A DNA stretch of 64,000 nt from contig JAJDUK010000034.1 in assembly GCA_022826665.1 (NCBI GenBank), forward strand, positions 37,096 through 101,095. Direction: 5' to 3'. Numbering within the stretch: position 1 is the first letter of the stretch; every line of letters starts with the position of its first letter. The notes under the pieces were generated by a model. It did no database searches, was not told the DNA's origin, and was given only the letters and a program-made list of their open reading frames with translations. Of the stretch, positions 48,218 through 56,604 are shown piece by piece. The translations under genes and the position numbers were made by a program. The stretch is from Alphaproteobacteria bacterium. Lineage in GTDB: Bacteria; Pseudomonadota; Alphaproteobacteria; UBA828.

Positions 48218-49321
48218 ATGAAGCTGGGCCTGTTCATGATGCCGATCCACAACCACGTGAGGGACTATCACACGACCCTCATGGAGGATATCGAGGCGAT
48301 CGTCCATGCCGACAGCCTCGGCTTCTCCGAGGCCTGGGTCGGCGAGCACTACAGCTCCAAGTCGGAGCAGATCACCTCGCCGCTGCTCTTCCTCGCGCAC
48401 GTGCTGCCGCACACCAAGCAGATCGTCGCCGGTACCGGCGTCATCTGCCTGCCGCAATACCACCCGGCGGTGACGGCCGGCCAGATCGCCATGTTCGATC
48501 ACCTGGCGAAGGGGCGCTACATCGCGGGCCTCGGCCCCGGCGGGCTGCCGCCGGACTTCGAGATCTTTGGCGTCATGGACGCGGACCGCAACTCGATGAT
48601 GATCGAGGCCATCGACATCATGGTCGATATCTGGACCTCGGATCCGCCCTACAAATACGACGGCAAGCACTGGCAGATCTCCCTCAAGGACTGGGTCCAC
48701 GAGGATATCGGGCTCGGCTACATGGCCAAGCCCTATCAGAAGCCCTATCCGCCCATCGCGATCTCCGCGATGAGCCCCTTCTCGGGCTCGATCAAGTTCG
48801 CGGGTTCGCGCGGCTACATCCCGATCTCGGCCAACTTCATCGGCACCTGGTCCGCCAAGTCCCACTGGCAGGTCTATGCCGACGCAGCGGCCAAGGCGGG
48901 CCATGCGACCGACCCGGAGATCTGGCGCGTCGCCCGCAACATCCACGTGGACGAGACCGACGAGGCGGCCGAGGCCTTCGTCAAGAAGGCAGAGGACAGC
49001 ACCGACTGGTACTTCAGCTACCTCTTCCGCATCTTTGAGCGGGCCGAGATGAAGGGGCCCTTCGTGGTCAACCAGGGCGACGACCCGGCCGAGCTCACGC
49101 ACGAGTCGATCCGCGACAACTACACGATCTACGGTAGCCCGGAGACGGTGGCCGAGAAGATCCTGGCGTTGCGCGACCAGATTGGCCACTTCGGCACCCT
49201 GATGCTGACCGCGCAGGACTGGACCGACAAGGAGCGGATGAAGCGCTCCATGTCGCTGCTCGCCGAAGAGGTCATGCCCAAGGTCAACGCCGCCATCGGC
49301 ACGCGGGCGGCGGCGGAGTAG
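48218..49321 (+). CDS. LLM-class flavin-dependent monooxygenase
   Basis: A 367-residue bacterial luciferase-like TIM-barrel protein. MKLGLFMMPIHN, SEAWVGEHY (substrate/flavin face) and LGPGGLPPDFEIFG are typical of the alkanal-type LLM branch. These enzymes use reduced FMN and oxygen to hydroxylate or cleave organic substrates. Length fits the LuxA-like group. The ATG follows GGGAGGAG. It is followed after 31 bases by an SDR gene, so a monooxygenase plus dehydrogenase pair is likely. Confidence 0.92.
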   Translation: MKLGLFMMPIHNHVRDYHTTLMEDIEAIVHADSLGFSEAWVGEHYSSKSEQITSPLLFLAHVLPHTKQIVAGTGVICLPQYHPAVTAGQIAMFDHLAKGRYIAGLGPGGLPPDFEIFGVMDADRNSMMIEAIDIMVDIWTSDPPYKYDGKHWQISLKDWVHEDIGLGYMAKPYQKPYPPIAISAMSPFSGSIKFAGSRGYIPISANFIGTWSAKSHWQVYADAAAKAGHATDPEIWRVARNIHVDETDEAAEAFVKKAEDSTDWYFSYLFRIFERAEMKGPFVVNQGDDPAELTHESIRDNYTIYGSPETVAEKILALRDQIGHFGTLMLTAQDWTDKERMKRSMSLLAEEVMPKVNAAIGTRAAAE

Positions 49322-49352
49322 GGCTGCCGCTCCCGCGCGGGGAGGGCGGGCG

Positions 49353-50081
49353 ACGACCGATCACGCCCTCATCACCGGCGGCGCGCGCGGTATCGGCCGG
49401 GCGACGGCCGCCCGGCTCCGCGCCGAGGGCTGCCGGGTCGTGGTCTTCGACCGCCTGGAGCCGGAAGACCCGGTGGACGAATTCGTGGCCGTGGACCTCG
49501 CCGACACCGAGGCCACCGCGCGGGCGCTGGAGCGGGCGCTCGCCGGGCGCACCGTCACGCGGCTGGTCAACAACGTGGGCGCCGTGCGGCCCGCGCTGCT
49601 GGAGGACGCGACCCTCGACGACTTCGACTACCTGATGGCGCTCAACGTGCGCTCCGCGATCCAGTGCACCAAGGCGGTGGCACCTGGGATGCGGGCCGCC
49701 GGCTTCGGGCGCATCGTCAACGTCTCCAGCCGTTCGGTGCGCGGCAAGGAGCTTCGCACCAACTACGCCGCGACCAAGGCGGCGTTGATCGGGCTCACGC
49801 GCACCTGGGCGCTGGAGCTCGGCGCCGACGGCATCACGGTCAACTGCATCTGCCCCGGCCCGACGGCGACCGAGCTTTACGTCGAGGCCAACCCGCCGGC
49901 CTCGCCTCGCACCAAGGCGGCGCTCGCCGCCATCCCGGCCGGCCGCATCGGCACGCCCGAGGACATGGCCCACGCCATCGCCTTCTTCCTCGACGAGCGC
50001 AGTTCCTTCGTCACCGGGCAGGCGATCATGGTCTGCGGCGGCTCCAGCCTCGGCGCCCGCGAGAGCTACGCGCCGGCCTGA
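49353..50081 (+). CDS. Short-chain dehydrogenase/reductase with apparent ACG start
   Basis: A 242-residue SDR. The Rossmann motif GGARGIGRATA is at the N terminus, NNVGA follows, and the catalytic Ser is in NVSSRSV and Tyr-x3-Lys in NYAATKAAL. It ends in GQAIMVCGGSS. The first ATG/GTG/TTG in frame is GTG 49440, which would remove the cofactor loop. In frame, ACG at 49353 begins (M)TDHALITGGARGIG and has GGAGG 7 bases upstream, so translation most likely starts at ACG, or the assembly has an error there. Probably an NAD(P)-dependent 3-hydroxy/keto reductase paired with the preceding monooxygenase. Confidence 0.85.
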   Translation, partial: TTDHALITGGARGIGRATAARLRAEGCRVVVFDRLEPEDPVDEFVAVDLADTEATARALERALAGRTVTRLVNNVGAVRPALLEDATLDDFDYLMALNVRSAIQCTKAVAPGMRAAGFGRIVNVSSRSVRGKELRTNYAATKAALIGLTRTWALELGADGITVNCICPGPTATELYVEANPPASPRTKAALAAIPAGRIGTPEDMAHAIAFFLDERSSFVTGQAIMVCGGSSLGARESYAPA

Positions 50082-50129
50082 TCCGCTGAGCTACACCGGG
50101 CGGATGAAGGTGCCGGTGCCGGAAACGGA

Positions 50130-50567
50130 TCAGGCGGCTTCGTCGACGGTAACGGTCACGCGCTTTCCCAGCCGGCGCAGAGCGCGGTCCATCGTTGCGG
50201 CCTTGGTGCTGTGCTCCGGGTTCAACATGCGCCGCACCTCGCTCTCGGCAACGTCGAGATCGCGAGCGAGGCGGCGCTGCGAAATCCCGGCCTGGCGCCA
50301 CGCCTCATAAAGGGCCGCCTTCAGCGCGATCTGCACCGGTGGGACGACCAGGGGCCTCCCCTTGCCGGCGCGCGATGGTTCGGGGAGGTCCTCGCCCTCC
50401 CGAATCGTGGTGGCGATCAGCTCGCGCAGCAGATCCTTGGCTTCGAGGAGCGCCTCGTCGCGCGTGGCGCCGTCCGTCGCGCCCCATCCGAAATCGGGGA
50501 ACGCGACGACATACCGGCCGTCCTCGTCGCGTTCGATCTCGGCAGGATAGTGGTAGGTGTCAGGCAT
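50130..50567 (-). CDS. hicB: HicB family antitoxin
   Basis: A 145-residue type II antitoxin. The N-terminal HicB fold (YHYPAEIERDEDGRYVVAFPDF, GATDGATRDEALLEAKDLLRELI) neutralises HicA. A C-terminal helix-turn-helix (AGISQRRLARDLDVAESEVRRMLNPEHST) binds the operator for autoregulation. It lies 39 bases downstream of hicA, the normal toxin-first order. Confidence 0.92.
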   Translation of the reverse strand: MPDTYHYPAEIERDEDGRYVVAFPDFGWGATDGATRDEALLEAKDLLRELIATTIREGEDLPEPSRAGKGRPLVVPPVQIALKAALYEAWRQAGISQRRLARDLDVAESEVRRMLNPEHSTKAATMDRALRRLGKRVTVTVDEAA

Positions 50568-50606
50568 TCGTTCGGTCTCCGGGGACGCTCGCGTCGTTCC
50601 GTCCCC

Positions 50607-50819
50607 CTAGAATTCGTCTTTGTCGATCCCAAGGTCGGTGAGCATCTTGGCGAGCAATCCCTTGCCGATGTCCTTCTTCCGGTCCTTCACGGTCGTCTTG
50701 CGTTCACCCGCATAGAGCGTTCCATGCGAACCGGCTCCTTCGGACGTGACGAAACGCACCTCGATATTCCGGCTCCTCGCCCACTTGCGCACTCTCGCGA
50801 TGAACTGTCTTCCGTTCAT
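50607..50819 (-). CDS. hicA: HicA family toxin (mRNA interferase)
   Basis: A 70-residue dsRBD-like HicA toxin. The catalytic His is in EGAGSHGTLYAG, in the longer HicA variant that begins MNGRQFIARVRKWA. It degrades mRNA when released from HicB. I chose the ATG at 50819; an in-frame start at 50855 would add 12 non-conserved residues. The AT-richer gap upstream (50820-50933) probably holds the hicAB promoter. Confidence 0.85.
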   Translation of the reverse strand: MNGRQFIARVRKWARSRNIEVRFVTSEGAGSHGTLYAGERKTTVKDRKKDIGKGLLAKMLTDLGIDKDEF

Positions 50820-50933
50820 GCCGCGACAGTGTGCGACGTCGCCAGCGTCGGTCAATGATAAATGCGCGCATTTTTGTGCGCAATAGTTCAGTCCCGGCGA
50901 GGACTCGAGTCAAATGTGCTGAAGCGCTCTTTC

Positions 50934-52277
50934 TCACACCGGGTGGATGAAGGTGCCGGTTCCGGGGGCGCCGATCACCGCTCCGTCGGCGTAGACCGGT
51001 GTGCCCCTCACGTACGTGCTCGTCACCCGCGCGCCGAAGGTCATGCCGTCGTAGGGGCTCCACTTCACCTGAGACGCCATGCCGGCGGCATCGAAGGTCC
51101 AGGGGCCGCAGGCGACGATGGCGAAGTCGGCGTCGGCTCCGGGGGTGAGCGCGCCCTTGCGCGGATAGAGGCCAAAGTGCCGCGCCGGCCGTTCGGCGAG
51201 CAGCGCCGCCACCCGGCTCGGTACGAGCCCCCGCTCGGTCACCATGCCGGTGTAGAGCGCGGCGAACAGGGTCTCCAGCCCCGGCACGCCCGAGCCGTTC
51301 TCCGAGAACTCCGGGCTCGACTTGCGCGAGAGCGGCCAGGCCACGTGATCCGAGGAGACGAAATCCACCTCGTCGGCCACCACCTTCTCCCACAGCGCCT
51401 CGCGCTCGTGGGCCGGGCGGATGGGCGGATTCTGCTTGAGCCGCGCCCCCATGGTCAGCACCTGGCCCTCCTCGAACACCAGGTACTGCACGCAGGTCTC
51501 GGCCGTGGCCGCGACGCCTTCCTCGCGGTAGCGCTTCGCCTGCTCGATGCCGCGCGCGAGCGAGCTGTGCACGATGTGGCAGCGCACGCCCGTTACCCGC
51601 GCAATCTCGAACACCGCCGCGTTGGCCACCACTTCGGCGACCGCCGGGCGGCCCGCGCCGTGGCTCTCCGGCGTGTTGCGGCGCTCGTCGAGGAAGCGCT
51701 GGGTGAGGCGGCGGACGATCGCGGCGTCCTCGTTGTGGAAGGCGACCGAGAGCCCGGTGTCGCGGATCGCCGGAAACAGCTCGTAAAGCTCGCCCATGTC
51801 GTAGCCGGGGAAGCGCACCGGGTGATACTTGTAGGTGGAGACCTTGAAGGCGCAGACGCCCGCCTCGGCGAGTTCCGCGATGCCCTCGGTGCCCGCGCCC
51901 TTCTTCGGCGCGCCATAGAGCGCGACATCCACCACCGCGATCCGCTCCAGGGTCTCGACCTTGGCCTCCAGCAGCTCGACCGAGTTCACCGGCAGCGGAT
52001 CGTCGAAGGGCATGTCGACGATGGTGGTGACGCCGCCTGCGGCCGCTGCGACCGAGGCGTCGCCCAGCCCTGCGATCCCCTCGCAGCTGCCGGCATGGAC
52101 CTGGCCGTCGATGACGCCAGGGAAGATCAGGTGGCCCGCCGCATCGACCGTCTTCGCCGCCTCCGGCGCGTCGCCCGTGCCGAGCGCCCCGATGACCCCG
52201 CCGCGCACCGCGAGGAAGCCGCCCGTCAGCACCCGGTCTGGGAGCACGAGGTCGCCGCGCACCACGAGGTCGTACAT
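50934..52277 (-). CDS. Dihydropyrimidinase/dihydroorotase-like cyclic amidohydrolase
   Basis: A 447-residue amidohydrolase-superfamily protein. The first metal motif is altered: IDGQVHAG instead of DxHxH. A candidate carboxylated Lys lies in AFKVSTYKY, and HNED, HIVHSSLARG and SSDHVAWP give later His and Asp ligands. A C-terminal GLYPRKGALTPGADADFAI follows. It would open a cyclic amide ring (hydantoin, dihydropyrimidine or allantoin type), but the Q in place of the first His hints at an unusual metal site or altered function. Last gene of a five-gene operon containing an M20 carbamoyl hydrolase, a natural downstream partner. Confidence 0.85.
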   Translation of the reverse strand: MYDLVVRGDLVLPDRVLTGGFLAVRGGVIGALGTGDAPEAAKTVDAAGHLIFPGVIDGQVHAGSCEGIAGLGDASVAAAAGGVTTIVDMPFDDPLPVNSVELLEAKVETLERIAVVDVALYGAPKKGAGTEGIAELAEAGVCAFKVSTYKYHPVRFPGYDMGELYELFPAIRDTGLSVAFHNEDAAIVRRLTQRFLDERRNTPESHGAGRPAVAEVVANAAVFEIARVTGVRCHIVHSSLARGIEQAKRYREEGVAATAETCVQYLVFEEGQVLTMGARLKQNPPIRPAHEREALWEKVVADEVDFVSSDHVAWPLSRKSSPEFSENGSGVPGLETLFAALYTGMVTERGLVPSRVAALLAERPARHFGLYPRKGALTPGADADFAIVACGPWTFDAAGMASQVKWSPYDGMTFGARVTSTYVRGTPVYADGAVIGAPGTGTFIHPV

Positions 52278-52288
52278 GGGTCTGCTCC

Positions 52289-52660
52289 CTATTGCCCCGG
52301 CACGTCGTAGTAGTCGCCGGCGTCCTCGGTGTAGATGTGGCGCTCGATGGCGAGCCCGGTCGCGCCGTCCAGCGTGCCGGCGGTGATCGAGACGCGGTTC
52401 TCGCCCGCCGGCTTCCAGAACAGGTTGCCGCCGCAGCGGTTGCAGAAGCCGCGCCGCGCGCTCTCCGAGGAGTGGAACCAGACCAGGGTCACGTCGGATT
52501 CCAGCGCGAAGCGTGCCAGCGGCACCGAGGTCATGGCCGCATGGTGGCCGGAGGTCTTGCGGCACTGCCCGCAGTGGCAGGCGATGACCTGGCGCAAGGG
52601 CCCGATCGCCCGGTATCTGACGCCGCCGCACAGGCAGCCGCCGGTGTGGATGTCGCTCAT
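52289..52660 (-). CDS. GFA-domain (Mss4-like) zinc protein
   Basis: A 123-residue GFA family protein (glutathione-dependent formaldehyde-activating enzyme fold). The zinc cysteines are GGCLCGGVRY, IACHCGQCRKTSG and GFCNRCGG, the complete pattern. The name comes from Gfa, but most homologues have no proven activity. I use the ATG at 52660, with GAGGAGCGAGGG upstream. Eleven bases separate its stop from the dihydropyrimidinase-like gene. Confidence 0.9.
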   Translation of the reverse strand: MSDIHTGGCLCGGVRYRAIGPLRQVIACHCGQCRKTSGHHAAMTSVPLARFALESDVTLVWFHSSESARRGFCNRCGGNLFWKPAGENRVSITAGTLDGATGLAIERHIYTEDAGDYYDVPGQ

Positions 52661-52682
52661 CCCTCGCTCCTCATGCGCACCG

Positions 52683-53978
52683 CTAGGCGGCAAGCCGGGC
52701 AATCGCGGCCGCGAGCACCGCAGCGCCCGCGCCGAAATCCTCGAGCGTCATGGCCTCGTCCGGGTTGTGGCTGCCGTGGGCGTTACGCACCAACACCATC
52801 GCGGCCGGAACCCCTGCGCGCTGGAAGACCGCCGCATCGTGGCCCACGGTGGCGAAGCTGCGCGTCGGTGTCTCGATTGCTGCGGCGGCCTCCTCCAGCA
52901 CGGTGCGAAGACCCGCGTCCAGCGGCGCCGGCGCGGCGCTCACGCATTCGCCCAGATCGAACGTGACCCGGCGTCGTGCGGCGATCTCGGCCGCATGGGC
53001 CTCGACCTCGGCCCGGCAGGCGTCGAGAAAGGCCTGGCTCGTGCCGCCGAAGTTGAGCGTGAAGTCGCAGCGGCCGGGCACCTTCGTCATGGCGTGGTGG
53101 GCGCCGTCGGTGAAGAACTTGCCCACGGTGAACACGGTGTCGGGCTCGCCGCCTTCCTCTTGCGCGATCCAGAACGCCTCCAGCCTCTGCACGAGCTCGC
53201 TCACGGCCAGCACCGTGTCCTGCCGGTGGTCGCGGGGTGTGGCGCCGGAATGGTCGTAGCGGCCGTGGCAGCTTGCGCCCGGCCAGCGCACGTTGCCGCG
53301 AATGACGGTGGGCACCGCCACCTGCGCGCCCGCCGCCACCAGCACCGGCCCCTGCTCGATGTGAAGCTCCAGGAAGGCGCAGGCGTTGGCGGGCGAGAGG
53401 CGGGGCCCATCCTCGCGGCGGAGCGCGTCCGCATCGAGGCCCAAGTCCGCCATGTGCTCCGCCAGCGTCCGCCCGGTGTCCGAGCGCTTCAGCGTGTCGA
53501 GATGATCGTGGGAGAGCGAGCCGAGCGCGAGGCGGGCGCCGATGAAGGGGATACCGAACCAGACGCTCTCTTCCGCGCGCGTGGCGATGGCGGTCACGTC
53601 CCGCCCCGGCTGCCAGCCCATATCGCCGAACGCGGCCAGTACGATGAGCCCCGCGACCGCGCCGGCGAGCCCGTCGTAGTGCCCGCCGGTCGGCACGGAA
53701 TCGGTGTGCGAGCCGGTCAGCACGGCGGGCGCGCTCCGGTCCCGGCCCGGCAGCGTGCAGTAGAGGTTGCCCGCGTGGTCGTAGGTGGTCTCCAGCCCGA
53801 GCGCGCCGGCGGCATCGGCAAGCCGCTCGCTGGCGAAGTGATCCTCGGCGCTCCAGGCGGGCCGGGTCACGCCGGCTTGCGCCGCGCTCGCCGCCCGAAT
53901 CTCGTCGAAGAGCGACTGCGCCAGCGGCAGCCGGGCCTCCACCGCCGCGCGCAACCCGCGTCCGTCGACCGCGCTCAC
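52683..53978 (-). CDS. M20 family amidohydrolase (N-carbamoyl-L-amino-acid hydrolase/allantoate amidohydrolase type)
   Basis: A 431-residue binuclear zinc hydrolase. Metal ligands are apparent in TGSHTDSVPTGGHYDGLAG, RAEESVWFG, LELHIEQGP and the C-terminal NAHGSHNPDEAM. HIEQGPVL is the hallmark of the hydantoinase/carbamoylase (HyuC, beta-ureidopropionase, AllC) branch. It would cleave an N-carbamoyl or ureido group released by ring opening. Start is a GTG at 53978 overlapping the monooxygenase stop (GTGA); longer readings have no conserved residues. Confidence 0.92.
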   Translation of the reverse strand: MSAVDGRGLRAAVEARLPLAQSLFDEIRAASAAQAGVTRPAWSAEDHFASERLADAAGALGLETTYDHAGNLYCTLPGRDRSAPAVLTGSHTDSVPTGGHYDGLAGAVAGLIVLAAFGDMGWQPGRDVTAIATRAEESVWFGIPFIGARLALGSLSHDHLDTLKRSDTGRTLAEHMADLGLDADALRREDGPRLSPANACAFLELHIEQGPVLVAAGAQVAVPTVIRGNVRWPGASCHGRYDHSGATPRDHRQDTVLAVSELVQRLEAFWIAQEEGGEPDTVFTVGKFFTDGAHHAMTKVPGRCDFTLNFGGTSQAFLDACRAEVEAHAAEIAARRRVTFDLGECVSAAPAPLDAGLRTVLEEAAAAIETPTRSFATVGHDAAVFQRAGVPAAMVLVRNAHGSHNPDEAMTLEDFGAGAAVLAAAIARLAA

Positions 53979-54982
53979 GGCGCGAAGACCTCCAGGATCT
54001 CGTCGTAGTTGCGGCTGAGCGGGATCAGGATGAGCTGATCGAGCCCGGTGTCGAGCCAGCGTTGTGCGCTGGCCACGCATTCGTCCGGGGTGCCATGGGC
54101 GATCAGCTCGCCTACCAGCGCGTCATCGACCAGCGCCATGGCGTCCTCGATGCCGCCGGGCCGGGGCGGCCAGCCGCCCATCACCTGCTTGATCTCGGCG
54201 AGGCGATCCTCCGGGTACTCCCAGGCCTTGGAGAAATGCGGCTGCTGGCCCAGGTACTGGGTCACGACCCGCTTGGCGTCGTAGAGCGCCTTCTCGCGGT
54301 CCGCGTCCATCGAGATGTTGACGAGCTGCAGCTTCTCCACGTCGGCGAGCGTGCGGCCCGCGCGCGCCGCGCCTGCGGCGATGCGCTCCAGCGAGCGGCG
54401 CGTGTAGGCCGGCGGGAGGATGCCGTTGATCAGCGCCCCGTCTGCGATCTCGCCGGATAGCTCCATCATGCGCGGCCCCGTCGGGCCGATGAATATCGTG
54501 ACCGCCGGCGGCACCCGCGCATCGCCGTGGCCGAGGTCGAGGGTGAGGTCGCGCACCGTGACCAGCTCGCCCTCATGCGTGACGCCACCTTCGAGCGCGA
54601 GCAGCCGGCGCAGAACGCCTACGTACTCGCGCATCTGGGTGAGCGGCTTGCGGCGCTCGATGCCCTGCTTCCAGGCGAGCGGGTCCCAGTAGGCGCCGAG
54701 GCCGAGGTTCATCCGCCCCGGCGCTAGGTTGTCCAGGGTGGCGAAGGTCATGGCCATCAGCGCCGGGCCGCGGGTCCAGCTGTTGACGATGCAGGAGCCG
54801 AGCCGCACCCGCTCGGTGGTGGCGGCCATGGCGCCCAGCACCGAGACCGCGTCGCGGGCGAGCCTGGTCTCGGTAACCCAGAGCGAATCGTATCCGAGCG
54901 CCTCGGCCTTGGCGGCGAGCCTGAGCTGCTCGCGCACCCCCGGACGGTCGAGGAAGCCGAAGCCGACCTTGCTCATGCGCAC
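53975..54982 (-). CDS. LLM-class flavin- or F420-dependent oxidoreductase
   Basis: A 335-residue luciferase-like protein. KVGFGFLDRPGVREQLRLAAKAEALGYDSLWVTE and RVRLGSCIVNSW are typical of the methylene-H4MPT reductase-like LLM branch, and TIFIGPTGPRMMELSGEIADGALI follows. In Alphaproteobacteria the cofactor is most likely FMNH2. It overlaps the M20 gene by GTGA, implying stoichiometric expression; it may oxidise a heterocycle before hydrolysis. Confidence 0.9.
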   Translation of the reverse strand: MRMSKVGFGFLDRPGVREQLRLAAKAEALGYDSLWVTETRLARDAVSVLGAMAATTERVRLGSCIVNSWTRGPALMAMTFATLDNLAPGRMNLGLGAYWDPLAWKQGIERRKPLTQMREYVGVLRRLLALEGGVTHEGELVTVRDLTLDLGHGDARVPPAVTIFIGPTGPRMMELSGEIADGALINGILPPAYTRRSLERIAAGAARAGRTLADVEKLQLVNISMDADREKALYDAKRVVTQYLGQQPHFSKAWEYPEDRLAEIKQVMGGWPPRPGGIEDAMALVDDALVGELIAHGTPDECVASAQRWLDTGLDQLILIPLSRNYDEILEVFAP

Positions 54983-55020
54983 CTCATCCGCGGCTCATCG
55001 TGGCCCGGCCGCTGCGCCTG

Positions 55021-55242
55021 TTAGCTCCGGGCCTGGACCATGGTGCAGGCGATGAGCTCTTCGCCGAGCGCCTTGCACGCTTCCAGCCGATGCAGGCCCT
55101 CCACCAGCACGTAGCGCGAGCCGTCCTGGCGCACCAGGATCGGCACCTTCAGTCCGTCCTCCAGAATGCTCTCGGCGAGCGAGTCGACCGTCGCCTGCTT
55201 GAGCGTGCGGCGGCGCTTGGCCGGCACGTAGATGTCGGCCAC
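55021..55242 (-). CDS. Small ParB/sulfiredoxin-domain protein
   Basis: A 73-residue protein consisting of one ParB-N/Srx-like domain: VDSLAESILEDGLKVPILVR, RYVLVEGLHRLEACKALGE and a terminal strand. The GLHRLEA segment is the family's nucleotide or phosphate-binding box (G-x-HR). No DNA-binding domain follows, so it is not a partition ParB. The GTG at 55242 has AAGGA 7 bases before it; an ACG at 55272 after GGGAGG would add 10 residues that look like the family N terminus. It leads the minus-strand operon with monooxygenase and amidohydrolases. Role unknown. Confidence 0.8.
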   Translation of the reverse strand: MADIYVPAKRRRTLKQATVDSLAESILEDGLKVPILVRQDGSRYVLVEGLHRLEACKALGEELIACTMVQARS

Positions 55243-55467
55243 CGCGAGGTCCTTGTTCTCCAGTAGCGGCGTCGTTTCCTCCCTGCTCCGGCGGCGGTTT
55301 CCCCCGCACGCTCGGGCGCTCCGTCGCGTGCCGGATCGACTCTCGCAAAGGCTCCCAGCGCGCGCAATATCGGCTCGTGGGTCGGGTTGTCAGGAAGGAC
55401 GCGGGCCGACACTCTGCGTCCAAGGCCGGGGCTGCGTCCTCCCGCGCATCAGGAGATCAAGCGCACC

Positions 55468-56586
55468 ATGACGGCAGACACCATCGAGATACGCGCCGCA
55501 GTCTGCCGCGCCTTCGGCGAGCCGCTCTCCATCGAGACACTGCGGCTCGCGCCGCCCGAGGGCAGCGAGATCCGGGTCCGGGTGCGCGCGAGCTCCATCT
55601 GCCATTCGGACATCACCTACATGGACGGCGGCTGGGGCGGGAAGGACGCACTGCCGACCGTTTTCGGGCACGAGCTGGCAGGCGTTGTCACCGGCCTCGG
55701 CCCTGCCGTGCCTCCGGGCGGCATCGGCGTGGGCGACCGCGTGCTCGTCTCGCTGCTGCGCTCATGCGGGCACTGCGAATACTGCGAAGCCGGCAGCCCC
55801 GCCCAGTGCACGGCCGAATACGCCATCGACTCCACCCCGCGTCTCGCCGATGAGCAGGGCAGGCCGGTGCGGGCCGGGCTTCGGGTCGGCGGCTTCGCCG
55901 AGAGCGTGGTGGTGGATGCCTCGCAGGCGGTGAAAGTGCCGGCGCACGTCGCCGACGATGTCGCCTGCCTGATCTCCTGCGGGGTGCTCACCGGTTTCGG
56001 CGCGGCCATCAACACCGCCAGGGTGCAGGTGGGCGATGCGGTCGCGGTGATCGGATGCGGCGGCGTCGGCCTCAACTGCATTCAGGGTGCGGCTTTGGCC
56101 GGCGCCCAGCCGCTCGTCGCCATCGACGTGACCGACGACAAGCTGGAGCAGGCACGGGCCTTCGGCGCGACCGACGCGATCAACGCGGGAGACGAGAACG
56201 CCACCGCGAAGGCGCGCGCGCTGACCGGGGATCGCGGGTTCGACGTGGTGATGGTGGCGGTGGGCGCTGCCCGGGCGATCGAGCAGGGGCTGCCGCTACT
56301 CGCGCCGAACGGCGCGCTGGTGGTGGTGGGCATGCCGCCCTACGACGAGCGGGTCAGCCTGAACGCCACTGACCTCGCGCACTTCGGGCAGCGGATTCTC
56401 GGCTGCAAGATGGGCGATGCCAGGCTCCGCATCGACGCGCCGAAGCTGTTCCGGCTCTACCGGAGCGGCCGGCTCAGGCTCGACGAGCTGATCGCCTCGC
56501 GCAGGCCGCTGGAGGAGCTCGACGAAGCTCTCGCGCTCGCGCGGCGCTCCCACGATCTGCGCCATGTCATCGTCTTTCCGGACTGA
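55468..56586 (+). CDS. Zinc-dependent alcohol dehydrogenase family protein
   Basis: A 372-residue medium-chain dehydrogenase. Catalytic zinc ligands are in SICHSDITYM, GHELAG and the later Cys of LISCGVLTGFGAA. The structural zinc site is SCGHCEYCEAGSPAQC. The Rossmann loop is AVIGCGGVGLNCIQGA. The family oxidises alcohols, including the S-hydroxymethyl-glutathione/mycothiol types. The ATG at 55468 follows AGGAGA. First of three plus-strand genes with an enolase-superfamily enzyme and a dihydropyrimidinase. Confidence 0.92.
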   Translation: MTADTIEIRAAVCRAFGEPLSIETLRLAPPEGSEIRVRVRASSICHSDITYMDGGWGGKDALPTVFGHELAGVVTGLGPAVPPGGIGVGDRVLVSLLRSCGHCEYCEAGSPAQCTAEYAIDSTPRLADEQGRPVRAGLRVGGFAESVVVDASQAVKVPAHVADDVACLISCGVLTGFGAAINTARVQVGDAVAVIGCGGVGLNCIQGAALAGAQPLVAIDVTDDKLEQARAFGATDAINAGDENATAKARALTGDRGFDVVMVAVGAARAIEQGLPLLAPNGALVVVGMPPYDERVSLNATDLAHFGQRILGCKMGDARLRIDAPKLFRLYRSGRLRLDELIASRRPLEELDEALALARRSHDLRHVIVFPD

Positions 56587-56604
56587 ACACGAGCGGGCTG
56601 GCCC

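Noticed and set aside
44325..48221. A very long plus-strand open frame (about 1300 codons) opposite the MetE-like, crotonase, CoA-transferase and lyase genes
   Set aside because: It runs antisense to four well-supported genes and has no recognisable domain; stop-poor antisense frames are expected in GC-rich DNA with G/C third positions.
55270..55272. ACG start for the ParB/Srx-domain gene as a firm call
   Set aside because: A GTG at 55242 with AAGGA at good spacing is available, so the ACG reading is only an alternative.
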